NCBI RefSeq assembly: GCF_003390935.1
Contig: NZ_QNQZ01000003.1
Span: forward strand, 248,001-312,000
Direction of reading: 5' to 3'
DNA: 64,000 nucleotides
DNA from: Lewinella sp. IMCC34191
GTDB taxonomy: Bacteria > Bacteroidota > Bacteroidia > Chitinophagales > Saprospiraceae
The position numbers and the translations under genes are program-made. The notes under the pieces were generated by a model. It searched no databases. It was given only the letters and a program-made list of their open reading frames with translations, and was not told the DNA's origin. Numbering within the stretch: position 1 is the stretch's first letter; each line of letters begins with the position of its first letter. Shown here in pieces: positions 17,765 to 26,652 of this stretch.

Positions 17765-20158
17765 ATGTTCTTCTCCCCCACCCGCCCTGTCGGGCTAATC
17801 CTAAGCTTGTTTGCCTCTACGCTGATCTTTGCACAGGGAGGCGGCACAATTGCCGGCAGCCTCGAAGCCAATAAGGAGCCCGTTGAGTTCGCCAACGTCC
17901 TGCTACTTTCCGCCGCCGACTCGGCCGTGGTAAAAATGGAATTAGCCGATGAAGCCGGTGCCTTCCGCTTCCGGGACATCACGGCTGGTGAGTACTTTAT
18001 TCGCACGAGCGGCATCGGCCTACCGCAGACCGATCAGGCGGTCTTTACCCTGGCCGTCGGGCAGGAACTGACCCTGCCCCGCTATTCCCTCATCAGTAAT
18101 ACCACGGACCTTGCCACCATCGAAGTCACTGCCCGCAAGCCCTTCCTCGAGCAAAAGGCCGGCCGCCTGGTGGTCAACGTCGACCAGGCCATCACCGGTC
18201 AGGGCGGCTCGGTAGTGGACCTGCTGAAAAAGGTGCCCGGCGTAGTCGTCGCCGGCGAACGCATCTCCATGGCGGGTAAGTCCGGCCTGACGATCCTAAT
18301 TGACGGCCGACCAACCAAATACCTGGACATCAACAGCCTGCTGCGGGACATGCCCGCCGATAACATCAAGTCCATTGAGGTCATCAGCCAGCCCGGGGCG
18401 GCCTACGACGCCGAAGGGAACGGCGGGGTGATCAACATCGTCCTTAAGAAAAACAGCTTGCTGGGAACCAACGGCCAGGTCTACGTAGGGGGCGGCTACG
18501 GAGAGCGCGCCAAATACCGCGCCGGTGCGGAACTAAGCCACCAGAGCGGCCCGATTAATTTGACGGGCGGGATCAGCTACAACCACCGGGAGTGGGTCGA
18601 GGGGCTGGACCTGATCCGCCGCTTTGACGACCGGACCTACGTCCAGGATAACAACAGTTATGGCACACCGAACAGCTACAGCCTGCGGCTAGGGGCAGAT
18701 TACGACCTGAACGACCGCCACCGCCTCGGAGTAAACGGACAGTATAGCCTCGGGGAGAGCCCCAGCTTCGGCGAAAACAGCACCCGTATTATCGAGCCGG
18801 AAAGCAGCGATCTGATGACGGAATTTGTCACTTTCCGCGACCGCCAGCGCGACTGGAATAACCTCAACCTCGATGCCTACTACCGCCTCAAACTGGACAC
18901 CAGCGGGCAGGAGCTCACCATCGATGGCAGCCTCAACACCTTTGAACGCGACACCCGCATCACGCTGCGTACCGTGGGCAGTGACGCCTACCCCGATCGC
19001 CTCAACCTCGAACCCAGCCAAGCCAGCATCCTCAGCGGTCGCCTCGACTACCGCAACCCCCTGAACGACGAGCTGGTCTTCACGGCGGGCGCCAAAGTCA
19101 GTCGGGCGGAGCTGGACAACGAGTTGCTGGCGCAGGTCGCAACAAACGGCGCCATGGAACGGGACGACAACCTCAGCAACCGCTATCTGTACGACGAGGA
19201 CATTCGGGCCGTATACAGTGAGCTGGTGTGGGAGAAGGGCGACTGGAGCGCCAAGGCCGGCCTCCGCTACGAACACACCCGCATGGACGGCTACAACGTT
19301 ACCATCGACAGCCTGAATATTCGCGAGTTCGGCCAGCTGTTTCCCAGCATGAGCGTGAGCGCACCGCTGGCCGGGCCCCTCGGCGTGAGCCTGGCCTACA
19401 GCTACCGGATCGAACGACCTTCCTATTACGATCTTAATCCCTTCATATCCTACCTGGATCCCCTGACCTACGAAAAGGGCAACCCCTTCCTTCAGCCCGA
19501 GCTTATCCACAGCGGGCAGCTCTCGGTCACCTACGAGAAGCAACCCTTCCTCAACCTGAGCTACGACCACACCAACGACATCCTGGCCGATGTAACCCAG
19601 CAGGACCAGGAAACCGAGGTCGCTTTTCAGACTACGGTCAACCTGGACCGCTTCGTCCGCTACGGAGGCAGCCTCTTCTTTCCGCTCGACTGGGTCGCCA
19701 AACCGGTGAGTGGCTACGGCGGGGCCATGCTGTACTACAATGACTACTCCAGCGATTTTCTGGGGGGTAATCTTAACCAGGATCAGTGGAGCCTGACCGG
19801 CTTCCTCCAACTGGACGTCAAATTGCCCCGCGATTGGAAATTGCAGGTCAGTGGATGGTATCAGGGCACCGGTCTGGACGGCATCATTCGCTTCCAACCG
19901 ATGTACGGTCTCGACGCGGGCCTGCAGAAAGACTTTCTCGATGACCGGCTGAACCTGATTCTCAGCGGTGACGGCATTGTCCAGCAATTCTTCCGCGGAC
20001 AGATCCGCTATCAGGAGCAGGACATGGATGTTTTATCCAGTTGGGAAGCACCGGTCTTCTCGGCCAAGGTGACGTACAAATTCGGCAACCGCTTCCTGAA
20101 GAAACGCGATTCCCGCAACAGCGCCAGCCAGGAAGAGCGGGGCCGGATCGGGGACTAA
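17765..20158 (+). CDS. Outer-membrane beta-barrel receptor (OMP_b-brl_3, TonB-receptor-like)
   Basis: Signal peptide from ATG 17765 (MFFSPTRPVGLILSLFASTLIFAQ); the frame runs further upstream only through a TTG. Layout: carboxypeptidase-regulatory-like domain (about 25-105), a plug domain (FLEQKAGRLVVNVD, VVDLLKKVPGVVV, SGLTILIDGRPTKYL, IEVISQPGAAYDAEGNGGVINI), then a large barrel with [27 protein letters not shown]. The barrel family resembles TonB-dependent receptors, but ligands are unknown. A terminator-like hairpin follows in the convergent gap. It is more distant from the 42.5 kb and 47.2 kb receptors than those are from each other. Confidence 0.88.
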   Translation: MFFSPTRPVGLILSLFASTLIFAQGGGTIAGSLEANKEPVEFANVLLLSAADSAVVKMELADEAGAFRFRDITAGEYFIRTSGIGLPQTDQAVFTLAVGQELTLPRYSLISNTTDLATIEVTARKPFLEQKAGRLVVNVDQAITGQGGSVVDLLKKVPGVVVAGERISMAGKSGLTILIDGRPTKYLDINSLLRDMPADNIKSIEVISQPGAAYDAEGNGGVINIVLKKNSLLGTNGQVYVGGGYGERAKYRAGAELSHQSGPINLTGGISYNHREWVEGLDLIRRFDDRTYVQDNNSYGTPNSYSLRLGADYDLNDRHRLGVNGQYSLGESPSFGENSTRIIEPESSDLMTEFVTFRDRQRDWNNLNLDAYYRLKLDTSGQELTIDGSLNTFERDTRITLRTVGSDAYPDRLNLEPSQASILSGRLDYRNPLNDELVFTAGAKVSRAELDNELLAQVATNGAMERDDNLSNRYLYDEDIRAVYSELVWEKGDWSAKAGLRYEHTRMDGYNVTIDSLNIREFGQLFPSMSVSAPLAGPLGVSLAYSYRIERPSYYDLNPFISYLDPLTYEKGNPFLQPELIHSGQLSVTYEKQPFLNLSYDHTNDILADVTQQDQETEVAFQTTVNLDRFVRYGGSLFFPLDWVAKPVSGYGGAMLYYNDYSSDFLGGNLNQDQWSLTGFLQLDVKLPRDWKLQVSGWYQGTGLDGIIRFQPMYGLDAGLQKDFLDDRLNLILSGDGIVQQFFRGQIRYQEQDMDVLSSWEAPVFSAKVTYKFGNRFLKKRDSRNSASQEERGRIGD

Positions 20159-20162
20159 CTCC

Positions 20163-20200
20163 CTAAAATAAGAACGGCCCCTCCGACAACGAAGGGACCG
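20163..20200 (-). terminator. Rho-independent-type terminator for the minus-strand gene at 20.2 kb
   Basis: Read on the minus strand, CGGTCCCT pairs with AGGGGCCG (one G-U wobble) around a 10-base loop and is followed at once by TTCTTATTTT. Stem-loop 20175-20200, T-rich tail 20163-20174. It lies between the convergent receptor gene and the small exported-protein gene; on the plus strand the stem has a C-A mismatch and no T-tract, so it favours the minus direction. Confidence 0.5.
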
Positions 20201-20227
20201 AACGGCTGGGTTGGGGGGGAATGCGAA

Positions 20228-20764
20228 TTAACCCAGCTTTCTCTTGATATAGGCGGGCAGACGGCCCTTGTCGTCGAGGTCGACCAGCTTTTCCAGCAGC
20301 TCGTCGGTGCCTAGCGCTTCCTTATTGTCTTTGTAGTAAGCGATCACGCTACGGATACCGGCGAGGTTGGCCTTATCGGGGTTGGGCACCGGATGGGCCA
20401 CGACGAACTCGATGTAACCGGCCATGAACATGGGTACCGATTCACCATACTGCAGGAAGGGCATTTTGTCCTCCAGCGTAAGGTTGATTTCAGTGGTTTT
20501 ATTTAGGTACCATCCGAGGTAATTAGCGGCCTGCCGCCGCTTACCCGGATTCTTTTTGGCCGGTGCGTCCTGTAGGAAATGCACGTACTCCATGAGCTTA
20601 TAATCCTCGTCGGAGAGCTCGGTTTCGGCGGTGGTTCGGGTGGCTTTGCCGGCTGGTGCGGAGGTTTCCGGATCCGTATTGGATACATCGACGGAGGCAT
20701 ACATATCCTGCGCCATGGCAATGGAAGATAGGAAGACCACCAGGGCGGTCAGTAGGCTTTTCAT
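20228..20764 (-). CDS. Small exported protein of unknown function, paralogue A
   Basis: Not recognised. From ATG 20764 the product starts with a clean signal peptide (MKSLLTALVVFLSSIAMAQ); the track of the frame upstream adds only ten residues. The mature part is a helical, charged domain with a PFLQYGES.PMFMAGY core. The same core (PYLQYGES.AIFMGSY) appears in the next gene upstream, so the two are tandem paralogues 92 bp apart. The alternating helices and the conserved GES/FM.G positions hint at a small helical-bundle domain. Function is unknown. Confidence 0.75.
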   Translation of the reverse strand: MKSLLTALVVFLSSIAMAQDMYASVDVSNTDPETSAPAGKATRTTAETELSDEDYKLMEYVHFLQDAPAKKNPGKRRQAANYLGWYLNKTTEINLTLEDKMPFLQYGESVPMFMAGYIEFVVAHPVPNPDKANLAGIRSVIAYYKDNKEALGTDELLEKLVDLDDKGRLPAYIKRKLG

Positions 20765-20856
20765 GAGATTCGCTTTGTTGGGATGCGACGCCATAATGAC
20801 GCGATCCCGGGTATATAAGTCGACTGCCCGGTAAAAACCGGTACAACCGCGGAGGG

Positions 20857-21432
20857 CTAGCGCGCCTGTTCCTTATCGGATTCGGCGACCATTTCCGCTT
20901 CGGCTTCAGCCTCGGCGTCCTTGGCGCGCTCCTTTTCTATTTTTTCGAGTTCTTTAGCGACCAGCTTGGTGAGCTTGTCCTTTTCCTGCATCTTGACCAA
21001 CTTATCCAGTTGCTTATCGCGGCCGAATACATCGGTGTTATCCAGGTAGTACTCCGCTACGCTTTCCAATGCGGTCATATTCTTGGCGAACTCGTCCGCC
21101 TCCGGATCCTGCAGGTCAACCTTGGCATAGCTGCCCATGAAGATGGCCATCGACTCCCCGTACTGCAGGTAGGGCATCGCGAAGGCGTGCAGTTCCACCG
21201 TTACATCGGGCGTACCGACCAGCCACTGCGTGAGATAAGACACTGCCTCCTTGCGCCGGGATTCGTATACGTCGGCGGGAAAGCGGCGCAAATGATCCAC
21301 TACCTCGATGACCTTCTCATTTTGGGCCGTGTAATCAGCCTCCGTGCGATAATTCACATTTGGTATAGAAATCTCCTGAGCAAAAGCAAAGGTGCCGCAG
21401 AACAGCGAAAATGCAAGTAGATAGTTTTTCAT
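20857..21432 (-). CDS. Small exported protein of unknown function, paralogue B
   Basis: Signal peptide MKNYLLAFSLFCGTFAFAQ, then a domain homologous to the neighbouring paralogue: shared RRKEAVSYLTQWLVG versus KRRQAANYLGWYLN and the PYLQYGES core, with YYLDNTDVFGRDKQLDKLVKM versus YYKDNKEALGTDELLEKLVDL. It carries an extra C-terminal tail of about 40 residues made mostly of Glu, Ala and Lys (EKIEKERAKDAEAEAEAEM), probably an extended charged helix. No catalytic motif is visible. Confidence 0.75.
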   Translation of the reverse strand: MKNYLLAFSLFCGTFAFAQEISIPNVNYRTEADYTAQNEKVIEVVDHLRRFPADVYESRRKEAVSYLTQWLVGTPDVTVELHAFAMPYLQYGESMAIFMGSYAKVDLQDPEADEFAKNMTALESVAEYYLDNTDVFGRDKQLDKLVKMQEKDKLTKLVAKELEKIEKERAKDAEAEAEAEMVAESDKEQAR

Positions 21433-21517
21433 GAGGTAGGGTTGCTATGTGTAAATAACGACCCACCCCGAGTTTATTGGACGTGTTAAGGGTTTTTTAT
21501 GGTCCCGACTTTATCGC

Positions 21518-22696
21518 TCACCGATTAAAATTAATCATCGCAACGGCCTCGTAGTAAGACTCCAGTTGCGTACCGTGGGGCGCACTCGTTTTGATCAGCA
21601 AGGGAAATTCGAGCGTCAGGCTGTCGCCCGTGAAGGCATCGATGAAGTGTAGGCGGCTGCCCCCATATATGGCATCGGTAAGTTCAATAAAGTTTCGGTC
21701 GGGCGTGAGCGACCAATCCCCCCGCCCAATAACCCGATCGCCACTGAATACGGTATAGGCCCCCTCTTCTGTGAACTCGAAATCGAGCTGCTCTACTTCC
21801 CTAGCCACCATACCACCGAGGCGCTCGAAATCCTCCTGGTAGGCATACTTTAGTTTGCCCGGTGCCGGTTCGTCGGTGATCGTTCCAATGGAGACGCGGG
21901 AGTGATTCAGCAACTCGGAAAGCTCCTGCATACCCACCGCTTCCGGAAGCACGGAATGCAGGCGTTGGAGGGGAATAGGTCCGACCGGATCATGCATGGC
22001 CGTATCGTGGGCGACGTATGCCTGGGGTTGCCCCGCCCCGTCCCCGGTAAACAGGAGAATGCCCCGCCGCCCGCCGGCCTCCTCCGCGTCGTACGGAAAG
22101 TAAACGGGAATGCTCCGGTACGAAGCCCGTTTACTGAGCCCGCTGGAAATTCTTTTTACCCCCTGAAAATCGGGGTCTTCACGGAAAAGATGCACGCGAA
22201 CCTCCGCAACGGGGCCGGTAGCGATCGCCTCCTCCGCGAAATAAGCCAAGTACCTTGTTCCGTCAAGGTCAAGGCGGTAGGTATAGCCGGGCACTGCATC
22301 GCTCATATCGTGTACCGACAGACGCTCCCCTAGCACGTACAGCTGTCGTCCGATAATCCCACTGCTGTCTCGCACGATCACGTGTAGCGAACTGTCCGGC
22401 TGTACCTCGTAAACGATATACCTCACATCGGAAAAGGTAGCCAAGCTGTCCCCGGCGTAAGCGGGCACCCGCTCGCGGTGGCGGAGAAAGGGCGAGAACA
22501 ACTCCGCGGTGTCTCCCTCGATGCGCATGCGGAACCCGTCGTAATTACCGGAAAAAATCAACAGGTCCAGTGGCTTGCCCTCCGTGAGCAAATAGTCTTT
22601 CCCCTTAGGTATGCTCACCGGGCCCGCGCTTCGCGTATCTCCGCACCCGCACGCCAGGTAAAGAATCATCAGCAACGTCAGGTTTCGCAAGATCAT
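21518..22696 (-). CDS. Lipoprotein of unknown function, paralogue 1
   Basis: Not recognised. Starting at ATG 22696 the lipoprotein signal is MILRNLTLLMILYLACG (lipobox LAC). The 392-residue product shares a layout and several blocks with the upstream gene: an N-terminal KDYLLTEGKPLDLL versus DQEYALTAARPIEFL, VLPEAVGMQELSELLNHSRV versus LLPETMAAKDLLELLNRGRV, and a terminal GDWSLTPDRNFIEL versus GRWALSPDRNFMLI. The closing PDRNF block with DRVIGRGDWS resembles small beta-barrel (lipocalin-like) endings, but that is only a resemblance. The two genes form a tandem pair 42 bp apart. Confidence 0.7.
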   Translation of the reverse strand: MILRNLTLLMILYLACGCGDTRSAGPVSIPKGKDYLLTEGKPLDLLIFSGNYDGFRMRIEGDTAELFSPFLRHRERVPAYAGDSLATFSDVRYIVYEVQPDSSLHVIVRDSSGIIGRQLYVLGERLSVHDMSDAVPGYTYRLDLDGTRYLAYFAEEAIATGPVAEVRVHLFREDPDFQGVKRISSGLSKRASYRSIPVYFPYDAEEAGGRRGILLFTGDGAGQPQAYVAHDTAMHDPVGPIPLQRLHSVLPEAVGMQELSELLNHSRVSIGTITDEPAPGKLKYAYQEDFERLGGMVAREVEQLDFEFTEEGAYTVFSGDRVIGRGDWSLTPDRNFIELTDAIYGGSRLHFIDAFTGDSLTLEFPLLIKTSAPHGTQLESYYEAVAMINFNR

Positions 22697-22738
22697 GGCA
22701 GGGTCGATCGGTGCCGGCGGGTCCAATACCTCGCTGGT

Positions 22739-23926
22739 CTAGTTCTTGTAAAAACGCAGCTCCGTCATGGGGCGGTAGTAAGACCGCAGGCGAACGCCCC
22801 GTGGCTCGAGGGTCTCCACCTCCAACGGAAAGGGAATAGCAATATAGTCATCCCGGTACGCCTGAATCATCGTCAACCCGTGGGCCGCTGATTGGTCGGG
22901 CATGATCAGCATGAAGTTGCGGTCCGGCGACAGCGCCCACCGACCCTGCCGCACGATCCGGTCGCCCGCAAAGAGCGTGAAGCCTCCATCCTCCGCGAAG
23001 GAGACATCGAGACCGGGCAGTTCATCGCGGGTAAGAATGGGGTCGTGTTCCTGACTAGGTTCGACCTGATAAGCAATACCGATGCTGTCCGGCTCCTCCG
23101 GCAACTCCATCACCTGCACGCGCCCACGATTGAGCAACTCGAGCAGATCCTTCGCCGCCATGGTTTCCGGCAGCAGGGAAGGGAAAGGCTGCAGCGCCAG
23201 CGTATCGATCGGCACGGGATTGATGGTATCCCTACCCATTACGTAAAGTACCGGTGTTCCGTCGGCAAGTAACCCGGGGAAGGCCAACGGTCGCCGCATC
23301 TGCCCGGGGGCACGATCGCCCGGCAGATCGAAGACAGCGTGGATGCGTTCGTCCGAAGAAAACCCGTATCCGCTCGTGCGCGCACCTACTTCTCGTTCCC
23401 CATCGTCTTCGACCGTCATTAAATGCGACATGAAGTATCGATTGCCGGAACTGTTATTCAACTCCGCCAAGTGCACCACGAGGGAGTCGGCCCTTCCTTT
23501 TACCATAAATGTCTGACCGACAAGGGAATCCGGCCAGTAACCGGCGGCCACGGGCGCTACCGCCGCGAAGCGAAGCGCGTAACGCTGCGTTGGTGAATGC
23601 CACGTAGCGTTCAGGGTGCTATCGGCTTCCAGGGTATACTCCAGATAGAGGGAATCGTCGCGGCCCGTGGGGCGCTGGCCTGCAAAAGCGGCCACCGTCG
23701 TTTCGTAATCGGTAAAGGGGTCAAATAGCCGGGCGCTATCCTCCTCCAGGCTTAGTCGCAGCACACCAAACCGGGAACTTTCGTCTAGAAATTCGATCGG
23801 CCTGGCTGCGGTAAGCGCGTACTCCTGATCCTTCGGACCGGACGCTTCCGCGCCGTTGTCGGGCGACGGGGCGCAGGTATAAAACAGCGCCACGAAGGAG
23901 CAAACAGATACAATAAGCCGGATCAT
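22739..23926 (-). CDS. Lipoprotein of unknown function, paralogue 2
   Basis: ATG 23926 gives the lipoprotein signal MIRLIVSVCSFVALFYTCAPS; the frame extends 25 residues further upstream but without signal character. The product is a paralogue of the downstream lipoprotein (same length, same order of blocks, including FAEDGGFTLFAGDRIVRQGRWALSP near the end versus FTEEGAYTVFSGDRVIGRGDWSLTP). The pair probably arose by tandem duplication and has diverged strongly outside those blocks. Predicted location: outer or inner membrane, periplasmic or surface face. No enzyme motif is visible. Confidence 0.7.
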   Translation of the reverse strand: MIRLIVSVCSFVALFYTCAPSPDNGAEASGPKDQEYALTAARPIEFLDESSRFGVLRLSLEEDSARLFDPFTDYETTVAAFAGQRPTGRDDSLYLEYTLEADSTLNATWHSPTQRYALRFAAVAPVAAGYWPDSLVGQTFMVKGRADSLVVHLAELNNSSGNRYFMSHLMTVEDDGEREVGARTSGYGFSSDERIHAVFDLPGDRAPGQMRRPLAFPGLLADGTPVLYVMGRDTINPVPIDTLALQPFPSLLPETMAAKDLLELLNRGRVQVMELPEEPDSIGIAYQVEPSQEHDPILTRDELPGLDVSFAEDGGFTLFAGDRIVRQGRWALSPDRNFMLIMPDQSAAHGLTMIQAYRDDYIAIPFPLEVETLEPRGVRLRSYYRPMTELRFYKN

Positions 23927-24282
23927 AGTAAGGGGTAAGTAGGCACGCGAAAGGCATCTTGTCACCGACAAGATGCGTGACAATCGGATTTTGGCTGCCA
24001 CCGGCTGAAGAAATACCCGGGGCCGCCAGATTCCCTACCCAACCAGCTCAGGGGCACTTGCCAAATAGCGGGGCGGACTTGTCAACTTTTACATGGTATC
24101 GGAGTTTCCCTCCGTCGTAGTAAAACATGATCGCTTGGTTTTCGATTGATCTTGCACCGGGCTGGATGGTTTAACCATTTTACTACGCGGCATTTTTGCA
24201 AAATTTACGCTTCTCAGTTCATGCTCCGGCCACATTTCAGCCCACCGCGGCCGCAGTTCGTCAGCCTTTCTATCTTACCGCA
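23927..24282. other. Divergent intergenic region with operator-like symmetry
   Basis: No gene found in these 356 bases. The region separates the minus-strand lipoprotein pair from the plus-strand ATPase operon and holds the inverted repeats annotated separately. A TTG at 24196 is in frame with the ATPase gene but adds 29 residues of low-complexity leader, so I treat it as non-coding. A TATCTTAC sequence eight bases before the ATG is one position away from full -7 agreement at its 3' half and is weak. Confidence 0.5.
24116..24187. promoter_or_regulatory. Inverted repeats upstream of the ATPase-antiporter operon
   Basis: CGTAGTAAAA (24116-24125) and TTTTACTACG (24178-24187) are perfect 10-bp inverted arms 52 bases apart. 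Just inside the right arm sits ATGGTTTAACCAT (24166-24178), a 13-bp palindrome with a single central T. This arrangement suggests a looped operator or an RNA structure controlling the operon that starts at 24283. No regulator gene is adjacent, so the binder is unknown. Confidence 0.45.
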
Positions 24283-26649
24283 ATGATCGCCGATCTTCCC
24301 GCTTCCTTTTCAACTACCGCCGAGAGCGCCATCCAGCGGCTGGACCCCGACTTGTCACCCCACGAGATGGCCGCCACCGCCCGGGAACTGGCCGACGCCA
24401 TAGTGGAGCGCGGGGAGGCTTGCCCGTCCGACGAATCGGCCGACCTCTCCGATCTGGAATGCCGCCTTCTTCACTTCGAATGGGCGGAGCAGGCCAAGCA
24501 TTTTCTGATGCTGTTTCGCGACGTACAGTTGCAATTACAGATCGCCGAGCTGTTGGTGCGGGAACGCAAAACCGATAAAGCTTCCGTACGGACCCTGTAC
24601 GAGCGGTCTCGCGGTACGCTCCGGGAAGCGCTGGGAGAGTGGGAAGGCGATCACCAGGCCCGCCTCGAAGCACTCCAGCGCAACGAGCGCACGCGCAAGA
24701 AGCAGCTGAGTGCCTGGAAGTTGCAGCACAATCCGTGGCCCCTGTACCGCCACCAAATCAAGGAACTGGCCAAGCAATCCGCGTCCCTTGCCGACGAATA
24801 CGACGCGCTGCGGCAGGAATCCGACCATCTGGCGAAAGTGCGCGAGTTGCTGGAGGAAGCCATTGCCGGCAGCCGCAGTACGCTGGACCGCGCGCGGCAG
24901 CGGGCCGAAGACATTATCGAGTACATCAACCAGGAGAAGGCCGACCTGGAACGTCCGGGTTCCATTGCCGCCAAACTCGAGGATTTCGCCGAGCAAGACC
25001 TGGCGCCCCCCCGGCTGGACCGATACACCAATGCCGTCACGGCCGGTATCGCCCGGCTCAGCGAGGAGCAGCGGGTTACGGTCGCTTCCGATCAGGGCAT
25101 TTTGCGGTATAAGGAAATCAATTTCCGCCGTTCGACCGATCAGTGGATCAGCGCGCAGGTCATGCCGCTCGTTTACGAAATTTGGGAACTCAGCGAGCAA
25201 ATGCGCAACGGACTCGACGTAGCCAGTGCCAACGTACGGAACCGAACCCTGCTGCTGGCCAACGAAATAAAGGCAGGCAACGAAGTCGAATTCGACAACC
25301 GCCAGTTGGCTCAGCCCCTCACCACCTTCCTGAATAAAACGACCGAGCTCCGGCAGCAGTACGATACCCTGCGCGAACGGGTGGAGCACCTGATCTATAC
25401 GGATCTCGAACTGGCATCCGCCTACCGCGACGTCCCCGGTTTTCTCCCCCTACCGCTACAGCGCGGCCTCGACGCCTTCACGCGCAAACAGGGTCGCGTG
25501 CTGGGCCGGCTCACCGAATGGCTGGGTAAATACGCCAGTGGCCTTAACCGCCGCATCGGCGAAGCGACCCGCGAGGAAAAGTTGAGCGTTGCTGAAAAAA
25601 CCGTGCGCGTGGTGCGGCAACGTACCCTTTCGCCCCGTAACAGCGCCTACACCAACATCCTGATGACACGCGGCTACATTGGGGAATCCTTCCTGGTAGG
25701 CCGTGAGCAGGAAACGGCCCACCTGCGGCAACTGATCGACAACTGGAAGGCGGGCTACCGCGGGGCCGTGATCCTGACCGGGGAGCGCCTGGCGGGAAAA
25801 ACGCTATTCGGAGAACTGGTTACCAACCGCTTTTTCGCCGGGGAAACCATTCGGCTCGAGCCGAATGCTTCCATCACCGTCCAGGGGCGGAGGACAAAGA
25901 CGACCGGCAGCCTGGAAGCCGCACTTTCCTTCGTGCAGAAGTACACGGTGCAATCCCGCCCCCTGGTATGGATCGACGACCTGGAAACGTGGACGGACAA
26001 AACCACCACCTTTGCCGCCAACGTGCGGGCGCTCGGAGAGTACATCGACGATTATTCCGGCCGCATTTTTTTCCTGGTTTCAACCAGCAACGCCGTTTAT
26101 AATCACCTGAATCGCTACCTGGAGATCGACCGCGTCTTCCAGTCGGAGATCAACCTGGACGACTTCAGCCTTCCGGACATGGAGCAGGCCGTACGAATCC
26201 GCCACGGAGCCACCCACAAGATTTTGGTCGACGAAGACGGAGAATCCATTAGCGACGCCCACTTCGCCAAGCTGGTGCGCCGGATCTACCGGGCTACGGA
26301 AGGAAACGTGGGGGATACGATCAATCGGTGGGCGTACTACACGCAGCGCTTTGACGACGACCGCGTCCACCAACCCACGGGTAAGCGTTATTCCCTGCCG
26401 GCCTTCCTCTCCCCGGATACCGCCACGCTGCTCGCTACCCTGCTATTGGAAAGACGTACCCGCGACTACCGTCTGCGCAAACTGTTCGGACCTGCTTACC
26501 AGGAACGCTACGCCAGTATCCTGCAACGACTTATCCGCATCGGCCTGGTGACGCGAAACGCCGACGGCTCCCTCGAGATCACCGAAAGCGTCGTGAACGA
26601 CGTGGGCCGGCTGCTCGAAGACGAGGCTTACCTGGTATATACCCGCTAA
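24283..26649 (+). CDS. Coiled-coil AAA ATPase with C-terminal winged helix
   Basis: Large soluble protein (788 residues from ATG 24283). The N-terminal 440 residues are charged and helical with long coiled-coil stretches (around the ERTRKKQLSAWKL and RARQRAEDIIEYINQEKADL segments). An AAA_16/STAND-like NTPase follows: FLVGREQETAHL (about 473), Walker A GERLAGKT (about 500-507), Walker B LVWIDDLE (about 561) and a sensor-like GRIFFLVSTSN. A winged-helix-like end (YASILQRLIRIGLVTRNADG, about 715-780) follows. No signal peptide or membrane helix. Its stop is 3 bp from the start of the MscS-like gene and that gene is 15 bp from the antiporter, so the three are surely one operon; the ATPase may gate or scaffold the membrane partners. 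The function is not known to me. Confidence 0.8.
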   Translation: MIADLPASFSTTAESAIQRLDPDLSPHEMAATARELADAIVERGEACPSDESADLSDLECRLLHFEWAEQAKHFLMLFRDVQLQLQIAELLVRERKTDKASVRTLYERSRGTLREALGEWEGDHQARLEALQRNERTRKKQLSAWKLQHNPWPLYRHQIKELAKQSASLADEYDALRQESDHLAKVRELLEEAIAGSRSTLDRARQRAEDIIEYINQEKADLERPGSIAAKLEDFAEQDLAPPRLDRYTNAVTAGIARLSEEQRVTVASDQGILRYKEINFRRSTDQWISAQVMPLVYEIWELSEQMRNGLDVASANVRNRTLLLANEIKAGNEVEFDNRQLAQPLTTFLNKTTELRQQYDTLRERVEHLIYTDLELASAYRDVPGFLPLPLQRGLDAFTRKQGRVLGRLTEWLGKYASGLNRRIGEATREEKLSVAEKTVRVVRQRTLSPRNSAYTNILMTRGYIGESFLVGREQETAHLRQLIDNWKAGYRGAVILTGERLAGKTLFGELVTNRFFAGETIRLEPNASITVQGRRTKTTGSLEAALSFVQKYTVQSRPLVWIDDLETWTDKTTTFAANVRALGEYIDDYSGRIFFLVSTSNAVYNHLNRYLEIDRVFQSEINLDDFSLPDMEQAVRIRHGATHKILVDEDGESISDAHFAKLVRRIYRATEGNVGDTINRWAYYTQRFDDDRVHQPTGKRYSLPAFLSPDTATLLATLLLERRTRDYRLRKLFGPAYQERYASILQRLIRIGLVTRNADGSLEITESVVNDVGRLLEDEAYLVYTR

Positions 26650-26652
26650 ATC

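Noticed and set aside
18689..19987. Minus-strand open frame of 432 codons opposite the first receptor gene
   Set aside because: Antisense shadow of a receptor with clear plug and barrel motifs; the predicted product is a valine-rich string without domains.
24196..24282. TTG-initiated N-terminal extension of the ATPase
   Set aside because: Adds 29 residues of low-complexity leader, with inverted-repeat sequence just upstream; the ATG at 24283 gives a normal soluble start.
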